Numbered from the stretch's first letter, positions 33,701 to 45,195 are shown. The stretch is 64,000 nt of DNA from Symbiodinium microadriaticum (GCA_001939145.1 LSRX01000330.1:331235-395234), one strand, 5' to 3'. Notes: a model not told the origin generated them from the letters alone. A program made the numbers and translations.

Positions 33701-36700
33701 CCGGCTGTAGACTTGGTATCTCGAGGGAATGTTGGCAGGCGTTGAGCCTTGGGAAACCAGTTCAACCCAATGCTGTATGGGCACAGGTTGTAGTACATGG
33801 TCACTGATGACATGGTAGGGTTTCGGCAGAAGCAACGCAGGTTTTGGAACACAATCTCGTCCGGGAACTCACATTCTATCCGAACGCCCAGTGCAAGCTT
33901 TCGAAGCATACAAAGCCAACTTTATGCCAAAGTTCCTCGAACTTTGGAGGATGATAAACAACATGCATCTGTAATCCAATCAAAGGCTGCATGAAGGTTT
34001 TGCCACCGAAGCCTTCATTACCACGTTTTAGATGCCTCTGGCGCACTGGCGCACTTCGTTAAATTCACATCGCATCCAGCAGCTCTAATAACCGTGCACA
34101 AGGTGGCACCAATCAAAGAACACTACTTGGCAGCAGCAATCTGGTGATTGTTGATTTAAATCGGAAGTTTATGGGGTCCTGGTATGAATGCATGACACCT
34201 TTGATGCCTCTCTTTGTTGTCGCATTCAACAGGACTTGGGGGGCAATCCTAACACGAGAGCTTCAGCAAAGACTTTCTTCTGGGAGTTGAAACGAAAAAC
34301 TTCGAGGCTTCATAGTATTTGCCGATAATGCTCCTTTGATGTGTTAGTCGGCGCATCTTCATTAAAATAGATGATCATCTGGAGTCTAGGATGACCCACA
34401 AGCAAAATGCTCGATGCAGGGCCCGGCCCCAATCTTCAGATCTACTAGGTCTACCCCGTGCATGTTTGATTTTACGTTCCAAGCTACATCGGTACCTTCG
34501 ATGGGCTGGCTTTTCAATGTTTGGACAGTTCTCAATTTTGTGGGAGCGGGGCTGGAAGCGCTTGAAGCTGGGGTGTGGGGTGAGGGGGGGGGGGGTTACG
34601 ATGCCCACGCACATGCACACATTCGTGGATTTCCAACACAACCACGGTCCTCACAATGCCAAAGAGCCGTGCCGGCTGTGGGGAAAGCTGTGTCGTGGGA
34701 AACTAAGGCACGGAAGAACAATGCAGCCTTGATCATTATTGTTGTCGAAGAGATTGGAATTTTCACAGTAGCTGCGATGTAGCTGCTAGCCTGACAGCGG
34801 CTCCCTGATGTCGAAAGTAGGTTTTTAGGCGATTGCTGCAAAATGGCCGCAAAACGCTTACTCGTATTCGGACTTGGCTGCATGGGTTACGTCGATAACA
34901 GCTTTCCACCGGCTTGCACAGCCGGCTAGTACTGCTGACCGGCGTTGCTTCTGCCTGCCACTTGCAAGAAATGTGTGCTGTTACAGGAAAAAGGGTTCTG
35001 ACATTCCGAGCATGCCCACCGATGTTGGGATCGATGCCGGTCATACACTAAATCGGGCACTACTGTAGTTCGAAGCACCATGAGTGCGATCGTGGCCACG
35101 CAGCATGCTCGGGAATCTAAGCGGAGGCCTATGATGTGCCAAAAACCGATCCCAGCGGTCTCGAAAGGTGTCAATGCATGCAACCTCTGAATAGAATCAC
35201 GCAACATCAATCTGAACTCCCACGGTCCTGAAGCTGCAACCTATGTTCCATTCCAAAGATTCCCACGACGCTTTTGTAGGGAGCGAACGGGACAATCCCT
35301 CACAGCCGTCCTCGGAACAGCGGCATGTGCGGGTGTGGGCCCTTCACGAAACTCCGATGCCGGGTAAGGTCTCCAACAACTGCAGTCGGGGTGAAGCACG
35401 GCTATCCATTTCTCTGAAGCACAACATTTTGTTCGGCCGCTGTTCAACCTTCAAGTCTATGACTCGCAGTCTCAATCGCTAGAGCATCAACTGACTGTCA
35501 CCATGAGCTGCAAAAGCTAGCTGCTGGATTCCTCGCAACCCTGTGCTATGATGCAATGACACAGTCAACAGCTGGGCCCCTCAAGGTTGCCCCACTGAGC
35601 TTCAGGTCCACTGCATGCACAATAAAGTTCCTACAGTCAGTGGAGCTGCTCCTCCCTCAGCCTCTACTCCCTCGGCTAAGTGGCTGCTCGAGGTGTTCGA
35701 GAAGCCGCACTTCCTGCACTGATGACAGTATGTAGGAGGCTGGACTCACTGGCCGTATGTCGCATCTTGTTATGGCCCGAATATTAGAGTCACGCTTCTG
35801 GCATGCCCAATCAATGCACACCACCCATCCGAAACGCGAAGGGAACACATTCAACTTCTCGACTGCGAACTGCACAACTTCAGAATGTCGAACGAGGACG
35901 AAGGGCGCACCCTGTCAACACACAATTTTCCGGAATTTGTCGAAAGGTGGCAAGATCACAAGGAGGCAACACGAGTAGGCGACACAATCGCCCAACACTA
36001 AATCCGAAGGACGCAACAAGGAATCCTGAAGGCATGCGAGAAAAAACGGTCCTTGCGCTTCCTGCGTGAGGCTCGTTCTTGCTCAAGGCGCTGAGAAAGA
36101 AGTTCCTGGGTCCCAGTGCTTGGGATTCTGAATTGTACTCTTCTGGTCCAGAATAGCATAGGCACTTGCAGATCTTCGCCGGCAGGAACAAAACTCTGTG
36201 CTATCGTGATCCGCTGCAAGGTTGTGTGAGTCCGGTGTGCCATGCTTCGCGATATCAAAGTCTCCAGCTCTCCTGCACGGGAGCACCATGTCATCGGGGT
36301 ATGCTGAGGTTGCATAGAGATACATGTCAGAGAACTCTGGAAAGACAGTACCTAGGTGGCCTTGTTGGCGCCTTCCAGGCGCCAAAAGATTGAGACTTCA
36401 AACTTACAGTCCAAACCGAAAGCTGTACCCGTCAATGCGAAGCAGTCCATTCTGCAAAGCTTGCGAAAATCACACGGAACAGCCGAGCCCTGTCTCGCCA
36501 CAATGTCAACTCGCTCGTGTGCGGAAGCAGGTGTCGTTTTCTGGTAAGGGGGAACTCGTAGCGAACTTGTGCGCAAAGCAGATCAAAGCAGTCCCAAAGA
36601 TTTGCGTGATCTCGGATTGCATGTAGCATGTATCTAGAATTCAGAAACTAGAAGCCGCGCCACTCCCCAGCACCCATGTCTTTCTCTGACACGCCCACAG

Positions 36701-38100
36701 AGCTGGCATTTCCAGCTGAAGGCCAAGCACAGTGCCGAGGCCCGGGCAGAGGCTACATCTGTGGCTCCTGCCACTTGGCACGCCCAAACCGCTGCACTTA
36801 GGCACCTGGCTGTTTCTGCGCTCTCCCTCGCTCTCTCCTCTGGCCTTTCCCCTCTCCCCCCCTCGCTTCTGCCTGTCTCCTCTCTCCTTCTCTCTCTCCT
36901 CCCCCTCCCCTCTCTCTCCCTCTCCCTCCAAGACCCAACAATGAGATGAAAGATGGGACAAAATGCAGTTCGGTTCTTAGCCGTCGGAGGAAAGTCCCAA
37001 AGCCTCCCACTCTGAACCCTGCGAGTCCCCACACTCTAAACCTCGAGCCCATGACCCTACAGCACTAAGCTGGCGGATTCGGAGGAGGGCGCAAGGCGAG
37101 CTGTTCGGCATGCTGACCGCTGACCAGATGCCAAAAAGCCCCAAGCTCGCATGCTCAACAAAACACATTACTCAAAGCTCATCATCTAAACTTCAACATG
37201 AGATTGAAAAACTGAGCCACCACAAGGTGGGCCACCGTTTCATCTGTGAAAGCATCAAAACGACTCTTTCGAAGATATCAACTTGCCAACATGTCTTGGG
37301 CCGCATCCCAGTGGACCCAGAAAGACGCAATCACATCATATCACATGAATCATACTGTCATACTGTTCTTACTTGGCTGTGACTTGGGCGAGCCCGGGGA
37401 TCCCACCGAAGCCGTCATAGTAGTCGTATCCCCTGATGACCCCCTTTCTTCAACACCCAAGTGCTAAACCCTGCCCCGACTTGAATAGACGCTAGAGCGA
37501 GGTCCCAATCACGCGACAATGCGGGAAAGCAGACGAGCTCCTACTCGGACCAGCACGAGTGCCCTTTGCAGCTGGGCCGCCAGTCGTCGCTTTGGCACTG
37601 GCTGGAGTGCAGCAACTCCAACGCCTGAGCTCGCTGTCGGGCTCTGACTGGGAATCTCCGGATGCCAAACGGAACTCCAATCCCCTTTATTATACTTGTG
37701 GGTGAATGTTTCCGTTTAGGATAAGGGTTAACGCTTAACATACAGTAACAGCCGGGAGGTCATCAAGCGACTTGCAAGACTAAGGTTTGGGTCCTGACTT
37801 TCGACTGCTTAGGAAAATACTCGTGGGCTTCAACACGGTCGTCCTCGATGCTTCAGCAAATCTTTACCCAGCCCAATGTGAATCTGAAAGTATCTGAAAG
37901 GTTGAAATCCTACAAAAGTTCAGTACTAATCTGATGTTCGCATCACCCTAAGAGCCATTGTTCCTGCCTCGTTCCATTGGCGCGCCATTCCTGCAGTCTG
38001 GCTCTGCTCCCTAAACTTACAAGGTTGCAGAACTGAGCATTTGGACTGAAGTCGTCGCAGGTTCCGAGGCATAAGGGAGCTTCTACGCCTCCAATAAGTG
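30750..38100. other. Region without a recognisable gene
   Basis: Only short anonymous frames on both strands; the better ones (33,418-33,807 plus, 34,414-34,782 plus, 37,110-37,382 plus, 35,998-36,315 minus) show no motif and overlap frames on the opposite strand. The one structured element is the pyrimidine-rich tract at 36.8 kb. Confidence 0.5.
36812..36935 (+). repeat. Polypyrimidine (CT-rich) tract
   Basis: About 120 bases almost entirely C and T, with irregular CTCTCC and TCTCCC units. It produces arginine/glutamate-rich pseudo-frames on the minus strand. Confidence 0.85.
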
Positions 38101-38128
38101 CCATTGGCATCGTGTCTTTCGTGGAATA

Positions 38129-38217
38129 CCATCATCATCATCATCATCATCATCATCATGCTGGTGATGATGATGGTGGTGATGGCGATGAAGAAGAAGA
38201 TGATGATCATCATCATA
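38129..38217 (+). repeat. (CAT)n / (GAT)n mirrored microsatellite
   Basis: Ten CAT units, then a GTGATGATG-rich stretch and GAAGAAGAAGATGATGAT, then CATCATCAT again. CAT on one side and GAT (ATG) on the other can pair, so the tract could fold into an imperfect hairpin. Confidence 0.9.
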
Positions 38218-38979
38218 TACCATTGTGGACTGACTTTCGCTGCCGCATCCACGATGCGACAAAGTGCGGCAGGAACACTCAGAATCAACATTGGCATGAA
38301 CCCCGACTCCGGAAGAAGAGTGCGCAACGACTCTCGAAGAAGCCATGAATCCTGGACCCTGTGGCACGGCAAGCCAATCAGACCAGAGTACGTATGCCGA
38401 CAGCGGAAGTAGTCTCCGCGAAGGAATCCACACGCAAAACATCTCAATCTTCAGCAAGAAACCCATCGAAACGCATATTGATGCCCAGGCACCCAAAGCC
38501 CTCAATACATGTGCCACACCCTCGTCAGCCCGAAGCTGGCGTGAGCTCAGGGAGGCGAAAACGCGGAGGGAATGCCGCCAGGCCTGAGACGGTTGCAGGG
38601 CTGCAACTGCCCGAATTCGCTTTTCAGAACTGCAGACTGAGGCTGCGTGAGGGTGCGCTGTTCCGGCTGTCGGATTTCATGTATTGGCGATAGCTTTGAA
38701 AGCAGGGATTGGTAATTTGCGTCGCTTCCGGCTTGGCTTTAGCAAGTTTCGTGGTTGAACCCCCTGGTGCTTTGCCTCCAAGATCAGCCTGCATTCGATA
38801 CCAATCCCAACCGCAACCCCCGCCCGCGAAATGTACGCCGCTCCTGCCTGGGCATTAGTGAGGGCAGAGAGGAGAGTGGTGTGAGCTTCTGCTGCCATTC
38901 TCTCGTCCGCCGTGTCGTGATACAGGTGCAAGCATTCTTGCCACCTAGGGTGAGGGCGGAGAGCGAGGTTGTCTGTACA

Positions 38980-39010
38980 TCTGCCTGCCTGCCTGCCTGC
39001 CTGCTTGCCT
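38980..39010 (+). repeat. (TGCC)n microsatellite
   Basis: About six CTGC/TGCC units followed by a decayed seventh. Confidence 0.9.
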
Positions 39011-39080
39011 GGATAGATGGGAAAAGCCAAACAAGCCGACGCTGTTGCGGGGTCCCACACCACTCGAGTGGTGCAAGGGG

Positions 39081-39260
39081 TCTCGAAAATGGTCCTTTCG
39101 AGTACAAACGTAGTACGCGGAATGCAATCCAACATTGTCCGGAACGGCGGGGCCTCCAAAATGCTGTTTTCGAGAACAAACGCGGCACGTGGAACGCTCT
39201 TCGAGTGGCGGAGTCTCGAAAATGGTCCTTTTTCGAAGACAAACGTAGTACGTGGAATGC
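39081..39260. repeat. Three degenerate copies of a roughly 47 bp unit
   Basis: Copies at about 39,081-39,125, 39,152-39,197 and 39,212-39,260 share CTCGAAAATGGTCCTTT, then TCGA, then ACAAACGTAGTACG and GGAATGC. The outer two are closest; the middle one has diverged. On the minus strand each unit reads as a cysteine/arginine-rich peptide, which makes a 298-codon frame that I attribute to the repeats. Confidence 0.8.
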
Positions 39261-39299
39261 TTTCCCAAGCTTCCCCGACGGATTCCGGACTTCGAAGAA

Positions 39300-39640
39300 G
39301 AGTGGGTGCGACCTCGTTTTTCCCGGTCGCACCGGCACCCACCCTTGCCTTCGAAGGATTTCGAAGGCTGCATGGGGATTTTGCCCTTTTCTGCCTTCGA
39401 AGGCGACATGGGGGGTATGTCTTTTTTCGAGAGATCGTGCGCTTTGGCCTTAATGTGCTCTTCCTGCGACCTCGTGAAAAACGAGGTCGCGCCCGGTCGC
39501 ACCCACCCTTGCCTTCCACGATGGGTGCGACCGGGTGTGACCTCGTAAAAAACGAGGTCGCGCCCGGTCGCAACTACGTACGCCTTCCAGAGCAAATCAC
39601 CTCATAAAAAACGACGTCGCACCTGGTCGCACCCATCCTC
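39300..39640. repeat. Inverted-repeat cluster with perfect hairpins
   Basis: Contains a 10 bp stem with 5-base loop at 39,466-39,490 (GCGACCTCGT / ACGAGGTCGC), a 14 bp stem with 16-base loop at 39,492-39,535 (CCCGGTCGCACCCA / TGGGTGCGACCGGG) and an 8 bp stem with 5-base loop at 39,539-39,559 (GACCTCGT / ACGAGGTC). Further partial copies of the same words lie at about 39.31 kb and 39.6 kb. The units CACCCTTGCCTTC and GGTCGCACC recur between the stems. Confidence 0.85.
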
Positions 39641-39688
39641 TTGCAAAGTCCGGAATGCGCTTAGCACGCGCAGAAAAATCATTGTATT

Positions 39689-40095
39689 GTAGGCGTTGTG
39701 AACTTTAAGGACACTGCAAGGTTGTAATGCGAACGTCCAGCCTAAAATTTCTGCATCTTTGTATGTAGGCGTTGTGAACGCTAATTTAAGGACACTAAAA
39801 CTTTGTATCGGGAACGTCCACCCTTCAATTTCTGTATGTTTGCTTGTAGGCATTGTGAACTTTAAGGACACTATATAAACTTGTATCGCGAACATCCACC
39901 CCTCAATGTCTGTATTTGTAGCGGTTGTGAATTGTAAGCACGTTATAAACTGCATAACTCGAACATTCACCCTGAAAGTTCTGTCTGTGTGTATTGTGCG
40001 TAGTGAACTTTAGGGACACTATAGACTTGTACTGTGAACGTCCAACCTGAAATTTCTGTATAATTTGGATCGTAAGCAATGTGAACCGTAAGGAC
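39689..40095. repeat. Tandem repeat with 72-81 bp period
   Basis: Unit starts (GTAGGCGTTGTGAA-like) fall near 39,689, 39,765, 39,846, 39,918, 39,991 and 40,072, giving five full units and one partial. The conserved core is GTGAACTTTAAGGACACT, then TTGTATCG, GAACGTCCACCC and AATTTCTGTAT. Units diverge by substitutions and small indels. Minus-strand frames through it repeat the peptide EIEGWTF-like. Confidence 0.9.
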
Positions 40096-40339
40096 GGTCT
40101 TCATGGCTGCCGAGGCTCTGAGTTGACCGTGCGCAAGCCCGCAGGGCAAGCAGCGCATCCTGGAGAGGTCACAGAAACAGTCGCCTGAACTGCAGGCTTC
40201 AGGGTGCAATGATGTACAAGGATTCAGCTTACAAGATGTGCCAGGCAGAGAATGCTTAGAACGAAGTCACGGGTGAAGCATGCTGTGACCTCCGCGGGTT
40301 TCTACAGCAAGTTTTGAAATCCCTGGCATATTTTTCCTA

Positions 40340-40460
40340 AATCCCTGAACCGTCACCTCGGAAGTTCGGTCGCTGCCGAGCAGTTGGAGGGTGGCCCTCC
40401 ATGCAGCGCTGCGGGCACAGGCTTCCAGAACTGCCGGAAGAAGATCGTTCCTCATGATCC
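40340..40460 (-). CDS. Probable PPR-protein exon (3' most)
   Basis: The minus-strand peptide NDLLPAVLEACARSAAWRAT then LQLLG has the helix-turn-helix spacing of a pentatricopeptide motif (a small-residue first helix ending in CA, then a W-containing second helix). It continues the strand and style of the clearer PPR exons at 41.9-42.6 kb. Exon limits are not visible with certainty. The 500 bp upstream is microsatellite-rich intron. Confidence 0.45.
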
Positions 40461-40661
40461 TGGAGGCAAATGGCAAGGGTGCTTTTAATGCCACTCCGCG
40501 GGCTTCGGCTCAGCCAAGCTGACATAACAACTCACATCCCGGTTCAAGCACAAAGTCGACGTTAACTTCTGAGTCGCACCACGCCTTTCATACCCTGCCA
40601 CATACAGAAACAATGTTACACTGTGTCCAGCAGAACTGTCTGCACAAGCAAACACAGGGGC

Positions 40662-41051
40662 AGCACCACCACCAGTAGTGGTGGTGGTGGTGGTGGTGGT
40701 GGTGGCGGGTGTCGTCGTCGTCGGCGTCGTCGTGTTCGTATTTCGAGTGCGAGGATTTGTGTCTATGGCTCTGGCTGCATGTTTTCTGGTGCAAGAACCT
40801 GGCTTACGGAGTATGTAATATGTCATCATCATCCTCCTCATCATCATCACCATCATCGTCATCATCGTGATCATCATAATCATCGTCATGATGAAGACCC
40901 AACGACAATCTGCTGCTGGTCGCTGGTGCACCGCGCCGGCATCTGGACTGCAACGATGGCAACCGCCGCCACCACCACCACCACCGCGGCCGCCACACCC
41001 CCACCCCACACATCAGACCCACCAGCACCACCGCCTCCCCCACCACCACCA
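40662..41051. repeat. Cluster of trinucleotide microsatellites in a PPR-gene intron
   Basis: Three separate tracts: CACCACCACC-AGTA-GTGGTGGTGG with a following GTC-rich stretch (40,662-40,734), CAT/ATC-rich (40,822-40,892) and CCA/CCG-rich (40,963-41,051). The first is self-complementary and could fold back. They create long low-complexity frames on both strands that I do not accept as genes. Confidence 0.85.
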
Positions 41052-41114
41052 GAACAGGAAACCATCCTCTGCCCCAATCCACATTCAATGGCTTCAACTT
41101 CAAGCCCTGTCCCT

Positions 41115-41225
41115 CCGCCCAGCATCACCCCTCTGGCTTGTACAGCCGACCTCCAGGAGCTGGCCAAGAGTGCCACGGCCTGCTCCCACTGTTGTGCTAC
41201 CTGCCGTCGGCAGCCAGGGATTTCA
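41115..41225 (-). CDS. Probable PPR-protein exon
   Basis: The minus-strand peptide RRQVAQQWEQAVALLASSWR then SAVQARGVML matches the second-helix half of a PPR motif (QWEQAVALL) and the following turn. A short minus-strand frame at about 41,430-41,560 (VDDMRIADLPDMDL) may be another exon of the same gene, but it shows no PPR motif. Splice sites were not resolved. Confidence 0.45.
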
Positions 41226-41924
41226 CCTTCTACTTGGAAACAAGCGCCATTTTGCAGTCGATTCTATACCAGGTCCATGCCCAGCATTGCAAAACAAGTT
41301 CACCGGTGAACACGCCTTGTGACCTGATGCGCCAACAAGAACAGCCTTGTGGAACCAGCCAGCATTGCCAAAAATGTTGAGCGTCACGAAGGCCAGTCAC
41401 CTACTCATTGGTCTGGCCTTGACGACACTGCCCGGTGTTTTTCACGATGACTGCTTTTCAATAGCTTCTAGTTGCTCTGGACAAAACATCCAGCGGCCAG
41501 TAAGATCCATGTCGGGAAGGTCTGCGATGCGCATGTCATCCACGACCAGCAGCGAAGGGTGTTTATGCTAGTTCCCGAAGCCCTACATGCCTACAATCAA
41601 GAAGCGGATAGCAACTGCTTACCCCAGGCACCTGTTCTGGGATGTAGCCCTGGTTCTCTACCTGCCTGAAGGGCTTGCAAAGCTCCCAGCGTACGCCGGC
41701 AGCGCTCAGCGGCTGAAGGCCGGCCTCAAAGGAACATCTGACTTCCGTTTTTGTCTCTGCGTGTGCGTCTGCGCCTGCTAGGCGTCCGGTCCGGCCAGGT
41801 TTGGTCAGTTGCTTTGCCACTTGGAGTTTGTCTACGACGGCTCACAAAGCTGTAGGGGCATCCGATGAGATGCAAGGGCTCTAGGGAAGCTTGTTGGAAT
41901 CATGATTGGAAACCTTGACTGCGA

Positions 41925-42188
41925 AACGGTGGAAGCTTGCAGCTGCAGAAGAGCGACCTTGCAAAGCTTGCTGCAGCAGCTCAAGACAAAGCTGCCACTC
42001 GTAGGACTTGCCGCAGGCTGCAATCGCTGCACTGTAACAGAGAGAATTGGGAGCCACTCGCTTCGCATGCAAAGCATCCAAGACCTCCACCGCATGTGAC
42101 CACGCCGCGGCATTTCCACAGGCGGCTATAGCTGCGCCATAGCCAGCAAGTCCAAAGGCCACATCTTGCGATGATATTCTTCCGTCCA
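41925..42188 (-). CDS. PPR-protein exon with two consecutive pentatricopeptide motifs
   Basis: The minus-strand frame contains one exactly 35-residue motif beginning YGAAIAACGNAAAWSHAVEV and ending VAPNSLC, followed directly by a second beginning YSAAIAACGKSYEWQLCLEL. The AAIAACxxxxxW pattern is the form I know from dinoflagellate and other algal PPR proteins. PPR proteins bind single-stranded RNA, each motif contacting one base, usually in plastids or mitochondria for editing, splicing or stabilisation. The exon is preceded by an AG (GGTTTAG) and ends near a GT in CAAGGTCGC; both are candidate splice sites. The gene continues upstream at 42.35-42.6 kb. No targeting peptide is seen because the true first exon is not identified. 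Confidence 0.75.
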
Positions 42189-42344
42189 CTAAACCTTACT
42201 TGCTGCTGCGTCATTGCCTCCCAATGACTTACACCAAGTCAAACTAAACTTTCCGCGACATGTCTTCCTTCGTGTACGTACACATACAGGAGAGCAATTG
42301 CGCCTGCCATGTAGATTTTCTGTACAATCTGCTTAACTCCCGAG

Positions 42345-42600
42345 GTGCATCCCAAACTGCCAAGCCACAAGCAGCCGCCAGCTGCCATTGCGATGATTTG
42401 CACAGTGCTGAGATGGCCGCATTGGCCGCTGCTTCATGTCCTTCAGGGACGATTGTTGTAGCTTTCAGAACCAAGCTAGCCCGACCGTGAGCATCTAAAA
42501 AAACAGTCGAGCTAAGATTCCCGACGACTTGCATGGCCTGTTGCATCGGCCACTGCCGACCACAGCAGCAGCACTGCCTCCCAGACCCTTGCTTCCTGAG
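42345..42600 (-). CDS. PPR-protein exon
   Basis: The minus-strand peptide has a second-helix half (GRQWPMQQAMQVVGNL), a 25-residue spacer and a first helix with the same signature as the next exon (AAANAAISALCKSSQWQLA). The two W-anchored helices are 45-50 residues apart, longer than one PPR period, as in the PPR-like motifs of dinoflagellate proteins, or because a short intron lies between. The gene 5' end is not resolved; above 42.65 kb I see no further PPR motif. Confidence 0.6.
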
Positions 42601-42649
42601 CTTCTGTTGGGAACTTACCAACCCCTAGCTTGTGTGCTGCCGGTTGCGT

Positions 42650-43450
42650 TGAAGTTGCACGGGTGCGGGGAGTAACGGGAACCGCTTTGGGCAGTAACGG
42701 AAATCGATCTCGCGCACTGTAACCGAAACGCGTGGCCCGGGTAACGATAACCAGGCGACCAGTGTAACACGAACGACCACCAGATCAGGAACTGCCACGG
42801 AAAACAGCAAGGGGTGAGCCGGAGGCTTTATGCAAGCAAAGTCGGGGGAACGAAAACTGGTCCTCCACGGAAAGTAGATCCGAATAGATAGAGATATCCA
42901 TGCATTGGGGCACGTGCACGCACGCACACACACACACACAGACACACAGACACAGAGACTTTAAAATGATGCATGAAACATTGAGGCTTCCAGGTTTCAA
43001 GGTCTCAGCACGTGAGCTTTTTGGCATTTCGGAGTCCTGGTGTCGGTTGAAGATGTTGGGGCTGGAGGTAGGCATGATGGAATCGTCGATCTGAGTCCCT
43101 GAACTAAGTAGCCAAGAAAAGATTCAGGATCAAAAAGGAAGGCCCGGAGGCCGCAGTTGCTGTTACCAGGGGCTGTCCTCAAACTGTTATGGGAACCAGG
43201 CGGTTCTGGTTACGATCTCCAGTCTTGTTTCCGGCACCAGCTGCTGTTACGGTTGTTCCGGAAAACACTCAGTTGCACCGGCCGGAACATCTCCAACCGT
43301 CACATTATGATTCGCATCCTACGTGCCACGTACAGTACTCGTTCACACTGTAGTCCAAAGCATTGAAGTGTCACTGCAGAAAATCACATTGCGCAGACAC
43401 ACATGCAAACAAACATGCCCGACAAGGAGGATCGTCCACTCAGCCTGAAC
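42650..43450. other. Interval without a recognisable gene
   Basis: Anonymous short frames and a (CA)n-like stretch at about 42.91-42.95 kb. No domain or RNA gene recognised. Confidence 0.5.
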
Positions 43451-43452
43451 CC

Positions 43453-43903
43453 CAGTAACTTTCACTCGGACCAAGTCGCACTCCCCAAATCATCCATGCC
43501 CAAACCGTAATACAGGGCCGAACCGTGGTGATGTACACTCAAAGCATCCATGCCGGAACTGTAGTAACGTCCACTCAGACCCCCTCGCTTTCCCCAAAGC
43601 ATCCACGCTCGAACCGGAATGATGCACACTCAGATCCCATCCCATCCCCCAGAGCATCGAAGCGTAATGAATGGCCGAACCATAAAACCTCATCAATAAC
43701 GTCTGCCGAGACCCCATGCCGTTGCCCACGGCATCCGTACCCGAACCGTAATAACGTCCACTACGATCTCTCATTCTCCCCAGCGCATCCATGCCACGAA
43801 CCATAATAACGTCCACTCAGACCGTCTCCCATTCCTCAGGGCATCTGCCCGAACGATGTCCACTCAGACCCCATCCATTTCCCCAGAGCATCCATGGCCG
43901 AAC
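43453..43903. repeat. Minisatellite with a roughly 57 bp period
   Basis: About eight degenerate copies of a unit reading CGAACCGTAATAACGTCCA, then CTCAGACCCCATCCCATT, then CCCCAGAGCATCCATGCC. Copies differ by substitutions and by short insertions or losses. The repeat creates a Gly/Arg-rich minus-strand frame (43,490-43,816), not accepted as a gene. Confidence 0.85.
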
Positions 43904-43904
43904 C

Positions 43905-45130
43905 TCCGCTTTGCCCAGCATGGACAAAAATTCTGCGTGCACGAGCACTTCCCTTTTATTGAAACTTCAGAAATGTGCCTTTCACCCTAGGGGGGGCAAT
44001 GCACGTCCGACGTTGCATTGCTTTAACTGCTCCAAACTTAACCGCTCCTGAAAATGTACAATCTGACCATGTACCACGGACAGCTGAAGCCACAAGCGCT
44101 CAGCTTTCGTCTGCAAATCGCTTCAACAGCCCGGCGTCTCCTGCAGAGGTGATCGCAGCTGTGCCATGCTTCAGCCTTGCACGGCGAATGGAGACTGGGT
44201 TGCCAGGCAGTTGGGCGAGAGCTGAACAAAGGGCTTGCGTTTGCCGTAGGGCACTGAACATCGGCCTGTGGCTGCGGTCTCGCCGCAGCAGCAACCAACA
44301 AGCAATCCGCAACAGCAAACAACGAGGAATGACGAACTAGCAAGACAAGACAACACACCGACAGATGGAGTCTCCGAGCCGAGAAAGAAGTGGGAATGTA
44401 AAATGCAGCTTTTCGGTTTGCAATCATCCAGGACCAGCATCAGGAGCATCCCGGAATCGAGATTTCACGCTTTGGACATCGACTCATGATTTTACACCGA
44501 CTCCGTGCTAGTTCAATGTCAAGACCCCGATTATCTGCGCTCCCAACTGACTGACCGTTGGCTCAGCACCCCGATGTCAAAAATCGCTTCTATCCTGCAA
44601 ATCAGGCTCGCATGCAGTCTATTCTATGGGCCTGTGAGGGCTGCGCTTGATGGAAGACATTCCAAACACAAACAACACCGGCAACATCAGGTCTCGTACC
44701 TAGGACCCTCGTAATGCAAACACCTTGAACCTACCTCTACACGCTCCTCTGGGATGGAGAACTGCATTACCGCAAAAGTTCGGGGTGACATGCAGAAATG
44801 ACAATGGCTTATCAAAACTCATGCGCGATGTGCTGTGCAATCAAACGGTTGAGGTGTGGTGCCAACCAGTCATAAACAGTCACAGCAACATGGCTCAAAC
44901 AAACCCCTGACGCAGCGAGACATAATGGCCACAAGGCACTGGTTCAGGGAAGACAGCGTTAGTTAGCCTAACTCCTCCAAAGTGCAAAGTAGCCCCGTGC
45001 TTCGCACGCAGAAGCGTCAGCGCTGCATCCTTGGTCTCGGGACGTTTACTCGTTGGAGCCTGCTCCCTCTTTGGACGAGTGCTATTTCGACTCTCACTCT
45101 CGCACAAGGCAGGCAAGGCTCCACCTATTT
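43905..45130. other. Interval without a recognisable gene
   Basis: Several open frames on both strands (for example 44,038-44,427 minus and 43,975-44,340 plus) overlap each other and show no recognised motif. Confidence 0.5.
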
Positions 45131-45195
45131 AGGGTTTGGGGATTTGCTTTTGGGGGTTAAGGTTTTGGTTTCAGGGTTCAGGGTGTTTGGCGTTT
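45127..45195 (+). repeat. Degenerate telomere-like repeats
   Basis: A run of TTTAGGG-like words, all G/T-rich and drifting (TTTAGGGTTTGGGG, TTTTGGGGG, TTCAGGG, TTCAGGG). A second short remnant, GGTTTAGGGTTTAGAG, lies at 45,565-45,580. Both are internal and on the plus strand, like the one at 4.72 kb. Confidence 0.55.

Noticed and set aside
38677..39607. 298-codon minus-strand and 196- to 232-codon plus-strand frames
   Set aside because: Three frames overlap on both strands and their peptides are periodic with the DNA repeats, so the openness is due to the repeats.
40485..41322. Long Gly/Pro/His-rich frames on both strands (up to 228 codons)
   Set aside because: Created by trinucleotide microsatellites inside a PPR intron.
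43490..43816. 108-codon Gly/Arg/Met-rich minus-strand frame
   Set aside because: Follows the ~57 bp minisatellite period; no independent coding evidence.
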